NCBI GenBank assembly: GCA_031763025.1
Contig: JASSKH010000031.1
Location: 1,860,001 to 1,924,000, forward strand
DNA: 64,000 bases
Origin: Macrocystis pyrifera
Lineage: Eukaryota; Sar; Phaeophyceae; Laminariales; Laminariaceae
Reading direction: 5' to 3'
Within the stretch, counting starts at the first letter, position 1. Every line of letters begins with the position of its first letter. The notes under the pieces are model-generated. The model saw nothing but the letters and a program-made list of their open reading frames with translations, was not told the DNA's origin and searched no databases. Shown here piece by piece: positions 59,491 to 64,000 of this stretch. The translations under genes and the position numbers were made by a program.

Positions 59491-59614
59491 CCTCGCCTTC
59501 ACCCCGACCGCCAATGCATCCAACGAAAGGAAACGCGTGCCGTTTCAACATGAGATTATTTACGTATCTGGTACACGCTTTTGCTGGGCGGAAATGTTCG
59601 CCTCATCACGCCCC

Positions 59615-62600
59615 CCCAACATCATAGGAAACATCTGTATGCCCCCAGAGTCAACGAATACGATAAAATATATACAGAGGAAGTTCGGAGAAGTAGCAGT
59701 AGATGTACAAAAGTATAAAAGGAACGGAGAAGTAGTACTAGTGGGAGATTTTAATTCTAGAATTGGGAAGGCAAGCAAACTGAATGAGAACACCGGACAA
59801 TATGGGGAAGTAACAAAGAATAAGAATGGGGAAGAGATGTTGAAGTTCCTCAACCACAACGAGATGAAGACGTTGAACGACAGAGTAAAAAAGGCAGAAC
59901 CAGAACGGACTAGACAGTGCATACAAAAGGGAGAAACCTCTATCCTTGACTTTTTAGTGGTAGAAAATAGACGTGGACTGCATATATGCGCCGCGGACGC
60001 AGGAACTACGGATCACTGTATAATATGGACAGACAGTCAACAGACGAGAGTTATCAAACATAGACGAGGAAGGAAATTACATGGATGGAGAATAGATAAA
60101 CAAGAAGTAAAAGAGAAACGGGAAGAGTTCTAAAAAGAGATGGCCAAAAGTGCAAAGCAATTTTCCAAGCTGTTGGAAAGAATAGGTACAACAAGGAACG
60201 ATATGGAGAGGGATGATGCAGGAGCTAGGAAAATAGAAGGATGCGAGCAGTTGGTCAAGACCACAGCAAGTAAAGTATTAGGGAAGAAGTTGATAGTGTG
60301 CAACAGAGCAGTAAAATAGTGAGATGAAGAAGCGAAAGAGGCTATAAGAGCAAGGAGAAAGTCACACGCAAGGTATACGTCGAGAAAAACTACGCAATGG
60401 TGGGAGGAATACGCTATAGCTAAAAAGAAAGTAAAAGAGATGGTAGAGAAGAAGAAAGGGACATGGAAAGGCGTAGTAAATAAAACGAATAAAGACTTTG
60501 AGGGCGGGATGAAGCAGATGTGGGTAGGGATAAAAGGGATGCTGGGCAAACAAGCAGGAGACACAGACACGGGAATAGCTATTCTAAGAGCACAGAACGG
60601 TAAAATGGATAGTAGTCCAAAGGGGAAAAGGGAAGCACTAGTAGAGCATTGCCGAAAGCTAGGAACACCCACAGCCAACAAAATGTTCGACGCAGAATTC
60701 GAGAAGGAAACCAACGCGTGGGCAGAGGCGAACGTAGATACATCAGAAAGGGAAGACAGTGGTTCGGGAGGGTTACAGAGAGAGTTCACAAGGGAAGAAG
60801 AAAAGAAGTGTGAAGCTAAACTTAAGAATAGAAAGGCAGCACGGGCAGACCAAAATAGTGAAAGAATTTATGAAGTACAGGGGAGAAGGAATGCTTACCA
60901 TAATGGTTATGTTGTATAACTGGATATGGAAAGACGAGTACGAACCTAGGAGATGGAGAGAAGGAGCAGTAGTAAACTTATTCAAGAAAGGATATAAGGC
61001 TGACCCGGGGAACTATAAAGGGATAACGCTACTAAGCACAGTAGGCAAAACATTTTGCAAGATCTTGAGCGATAGAATGGGAACGATAATGGAGAAGGAA
61101 GACAAAATAAGCGAAGGGCAAGCAGGGTTTAGGCCAAACCGTAGCTGCGTAGACCATGTGTACACCTTAGGTAAGATTATTCAAGGTAAGAAAGACGCGG
61201 GACTAACAACGTACTGTTTCTTTCTCGATGTGCAGAAAGCCTCCGACACAGTATGGAGAAACGGATTGAGGAAAAAAAACTGTGGGAAATAGGAATCAGA
61301 GGAAAGATGTAGAGAATGATAAAAAAAATGACGCAATGTTTGAGAAGTGCTGTGATGCTGGACGGGAAATATCGAAGTATGTTGGTATTTTACAAGGAGT
61401 TGCGCAGGGATGTACGTTGTCAACTAACTTATTCAAGATATATATTAACGACCTGATAGTAGCAGTCGAGGCAGCAAGGCAGGGAGTCATGGTAGGGGAA
61501 GATACGGTGTCTGGATTGATGTTTGCGGATGACTTCGTGGGGGTATCAGAAACATCCGAAGGATTGCGGAAACAAATAGAGAAGGAGCTAGAATACACCA
61601 GGAAATGGAGGGTGACGGCGAACGTCAAAAAATGCGCAGTAGTTGTTTGTAACGAAGATAAGGTAAACCAGGTAAATTTCAGTTGGAAGTGGGGAGAAGA
61701 TGAATTGCCGATCGTAGACCAGTATACATACCTTGGCGTAGAGATCTCAAAAGACTGCTCTTGGGATACACATATAGCAAAAGTAGTAGGAAAGGGTCAG
61801 GCACAAGTAGGCAAAATGGATGCGATCCTAACAGACTCGAGAACCTTGACACTAGGATTGAGAGATGTATCCTGATGAATGTGATAGTACCAAAGCTAGA
61901 ATATGCAGGAGAAGTATGGGAAGGGGACGCGAAATTCGTAAAACAGTTGGAAACAGTACAAATGACAGCAGCTAAAAAAACTACAAGATGCTCAACTACG
62001 ACTAGTAATACAGTATTAAGAGAATAACTGGGAATGCACCCACTCAAAACAAATAGAGACATGAGAAAGTCGAACTGGCAATATAAAGTAAGGAACATGC
62101 CAAAAAAGAGATTGCCAGTCATAGTTGACAAAGCAATATGGGAGAAAGTAACAAAAGGGCGAGCTGGAATAAGGTGGGATGGCGTAGTTGAGAAAGTATG
62201 GAAGGATACAGGGGGAAACCAAGAAGAGGTGATGCCCGCCGGGAAGTTTGGGAGGTACAAGCCAGAAGTAGAAGAGAGGATAGAAAGAAGGAAAAGGCTA
62301 GCGCTAAGAAACAAGGTGGAATCGGAAACTTAAAGATGTACGGGGGGTCGAGGGAAGGAATAGGAATGAAAACGTATTTGCACGGCCCAATGGACTTCGC
62401 GAACACGCTGAAACTGCGCTTTCGTGTAGGGGACCTGGACCTGCCAGAAAGAAGAAAGGGGTACATCAGTACCCAGGAGGAGGAGGAAGTAGATGCACAG
62501 ATGTGCGCGCTGTGGCAAAGCAATAGAGCGTAGAACTCACACAGTACGAGAATGTGAAATATACAAGGGGGAACGGGATGTGTAAAAGAGGAGATGAGGG

Positions 62601-63428
62601 AAATAGACGAATGTGACATGGAGGAGTTTGATACAGTGAATAGCAGCGAGAAAACGATCGCTCTCTTAGGAGATACTTGGTGGCCACAGGAGGCCAAACA
62701 GGAACGGGATAAGATTAGCAAAACCTTTCTATGTAATATATGAAAACAACGTAATGAGCGCCCAATTGTTGGAGGTGTCTTTATCAGGAGTAGCAACGGT
62801 GCTCTGTCTCGAAAGGGATGCGTGGTCAATTATCAAATGACTAAGGCAAGCAACAAATGAGTACGCCCCCCCCCATATTATATACCTGGTATATATATAT
62901 ATATAGGTCGGGTTGGCGTCGGTTGGCGACGACGCTGTAAAACATGCCTCTCACTGCGTGAGCTAGACAGCAAGGGCGCCGTTTTTAGTTTTTGTTTTGT
63001 TTTGGCGGTTACCACGGCTGGCGGTCAAGTCGGAACATTTTTGTGCTGGGAGAACCTTCCCTCCGCACAAGGGGAATGATCGTATCACGTAGTGTGTATA
63101 TGGTGAGGTACCCGCGGGGCAGTTACATAGTAAACCCATTGCTGTCTCTGGAAGTGGCCATACGCCAGATTTGAAATCAATTAATTGATGCTGTCATCCA
63201 TATGCAAGAAACTCCGCCTCTAAAGCGGTGCTTAGTAGGATGCAGCTCACCCTTCATGCGACTCGCCCAACACCTCACCGCGCTACGCGCTTGGTGCAAG
63301 CAATGTCTGCCTGGTCGGTGAAAACCCGACATGCTCCGTCTCGGCATTGTGGGGACGCGAGGGTCTATGGTCATACGACTACGGCCATGCATGATAATGA
63401 CTACACCCCCCCCCCCCCCCCCCCCCCC
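59615..63428 (+). mobile_element. LINE (non-LTR retrotransposon), 5'-truncated, decayed
   Basis: The plus strand encodes the second half of an AP-type endonuclease (VLVGDFNSRIG near 59750 and TTDHCIIW near 60010), then reverse transcriptase: NYKGITLLSTVGKTFCKIL (61010), EGQAGFRPNRSC (61118), motif A FFLDVQKASDTVW (61220), motif B GVAQGCTLSTNLF (61400), motif C GLMFADDFVGV (61510) and YTYLGVEI (61722). It continues through KVRNMPKKRLPVI (62090) and a C-terminal part that ends with a TGA near 62857. The reading uses three frames and crosses several stops (for example TAA/TAG at 60131, 60318 and 62026), so it is inactive. The endonuclease N-terminus is absent, which is typical 5' truncation. The 3' region ends in a 23-base C-run. 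Clade not assigned. Confidence 0.9.
62860..63428 (+). other. 3' region of the LINE ending in poly-C
   Basis: It starts after GAGTACGCC and a first C-run (62866-62874), then a TATA-rich patch, then about 0.5 kb of conserved non-coding sequence (GGTTGGCGACGACGCTGTAA, GCACAAGGGGAATGATCGTA, GGTGAAAACCCGACATGCTC, TATGGTCATACGACTACGGC) and the terminal C-run. The same module ends the copies at 39.04, 52.44 and 54.38 kb, but is missing from the copy at 58.87 kb, which stops at the first C-run. Confidence 0.8.
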
Positions 63429-63462
63429 AACCCTTACCCTTACCCCCCGCCGCCGTCTACAG

Positions 63463-64000
63463 CGCATTGAGGAGCTGGAGCGAAAGCTGGACATAGCGAC
63501 GGGAGCTCTGGAGGTGGCGGAGGAGAGGGAAGAAGAAATGCACCAATCAGCAGCGGAACAGGCGGCGAACCAATCAGCGGCGGCAGTGGCGGCAGCAGTG
63601 GCGAAAGCAGACGCCGCGGCGGCCGCTACTCGAGAAGAGGCCGAGGAAGCCGCTTCGACAGAGCGTGCGGGGCTTACTGCGGCCCTGGAGGCCATGCACG
63701 TGGAATGCCGGGATCTGAAGGAGAGGCGGGACGCGGATGCGGAAGCGGCCGAGTTTTCCCTCGCGGAGATTGAGCGGATCGCTGCCGAACAGCGCGCGAG
63801 GATGGTGTCGCATGTCGAAGATCTCGAGCGCCAAGCGGGGGAAAGTCGTGTCGCGCTTCAAGCTCAAACCGCAGGAGCTGAGATGGCATGGAGCCAGTCG
63901 AAGAAGCCACGGGCATCTCTGGATGACGCGGAGCGGAAGGGAGCGGCCGGAGAGGTCGCGGCGGCGAGGGTGCGGAAGGAGGCGGTGGAGCTGCGGTGCC
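63463..64000 (+). CDS. Coiled-coil protein gene, exon running off the window
   Basis: After the acceptor CCGTCTACAG (AG at 63461-63462) the plus strand is open to the last base, 179 codons, starting RIEELERKLDIATGALEVAE. It is a continuous helix-forming sequence rich in Ala, Glu, Arg and Gln, without prolines for long stretches (ERIAAEQRARMVSHVEDLER). It resembles the 72-codon exon of the minus-strand coiled-coil gene in composition and in its phase-0 RxxE start, and is probably a paralogue on the other side of the palindrome. The exon has no Met start; earlier exons would lie upstream of the LINE. Confidence 0.6.

Larger units (their letters stand above)
54262..59612. repeat. Large imperfect palindrome
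   Basis: The left half (54262-57604) is the reverse complement of the right half (57619-59612), apart from large differences. From the centre outward both arms carry a coiled-coil exon, its intron, an ATC-rich part, a unique part of about 0.8 kb, a LINE 3' fragment pointing outward and about 110 bp of flank containing CGCCAATGCAT. The left arm alone has an 887-bp insertion (55518-56404) and about 0.55 kb more LINE 3' sequence (54393-54930). The centre is a 24-bp hairpin around a 14-base loop. Many substitutions separate the arms, so it is not recent. Confidence 0.85.

Overview
This looks like a repeat-rich nuclear window from a stramenopile, most likely a brown alga. That is inference, from GT-AG split genes with many small exons, a LINE whose protein I associate with brown algae, Ty1/Copia and Ty3/Gypsy fossils, CTG/CAG and poly-C tracts, and a KAP-type NTPase gene. 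It is not bacterial: there are no operons, and the long readings that exist belong to mobile elements.

Layout. 1-7.4 kb: a KAP family P-loop NTPase gene (+ strand), seven exons with consistent splice phases (1504-7377); its 5' part is not found. 7.4-17 kb: gene-poor DNA with one short inverted-repeat (MITE) family in two copies, a LINE remnant and short repeats. 16.9-19.6 kb: tandem repeats (a CTG-expanded duplication, a 135-bp repeat, then a CAGATC minisatellite). 19.58-25.44 kb: a young Ty1/Copia fossil inserted in that minisatellite, which resumes at 25.44 kb. 28.5-29.7 kb: part of a small membrane-protein gene. 30.7-37.2 kb: an old Ty3/Gypsy chromovirus fossil (- strand) with a NADAR-like domain at its upstream side. 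41.84-44.81 kb: a well-supported seven-exon gene of unknown function (- strand). 47.1-47.9 kb: a tyrosine-recombinase fossil. 51.1-54.0 kb: a coiled-coil protein gene (- strand). 54.26-59.61 kb: a large imperfect palindrome holding coiled-coil exon copies, LINE ends and an 887-bp insertion present in one arm only. 59.6-63.4 kb: a 5'-truncated LINE (+ strand). 63.46 kb to the end: a second coiled-coil gene (+ strand).

How the parts relate. The host genes are unrelated, apart from the coiled-coil family, which has been duplicated in inverted orientation around the palindrome. Mobile DNA sits mainly in introns and satellites: MITEs lie in introns of the 450-residue gene and the coiled-coil gene, a LINE tail lies in a coiled-coil intron with a clear target duplication, and the Copia element lies in the minisatellite. 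Exon calls rest on reading-frame, splice-site and phase consistency read by eye; no transcript or homology search was possible.
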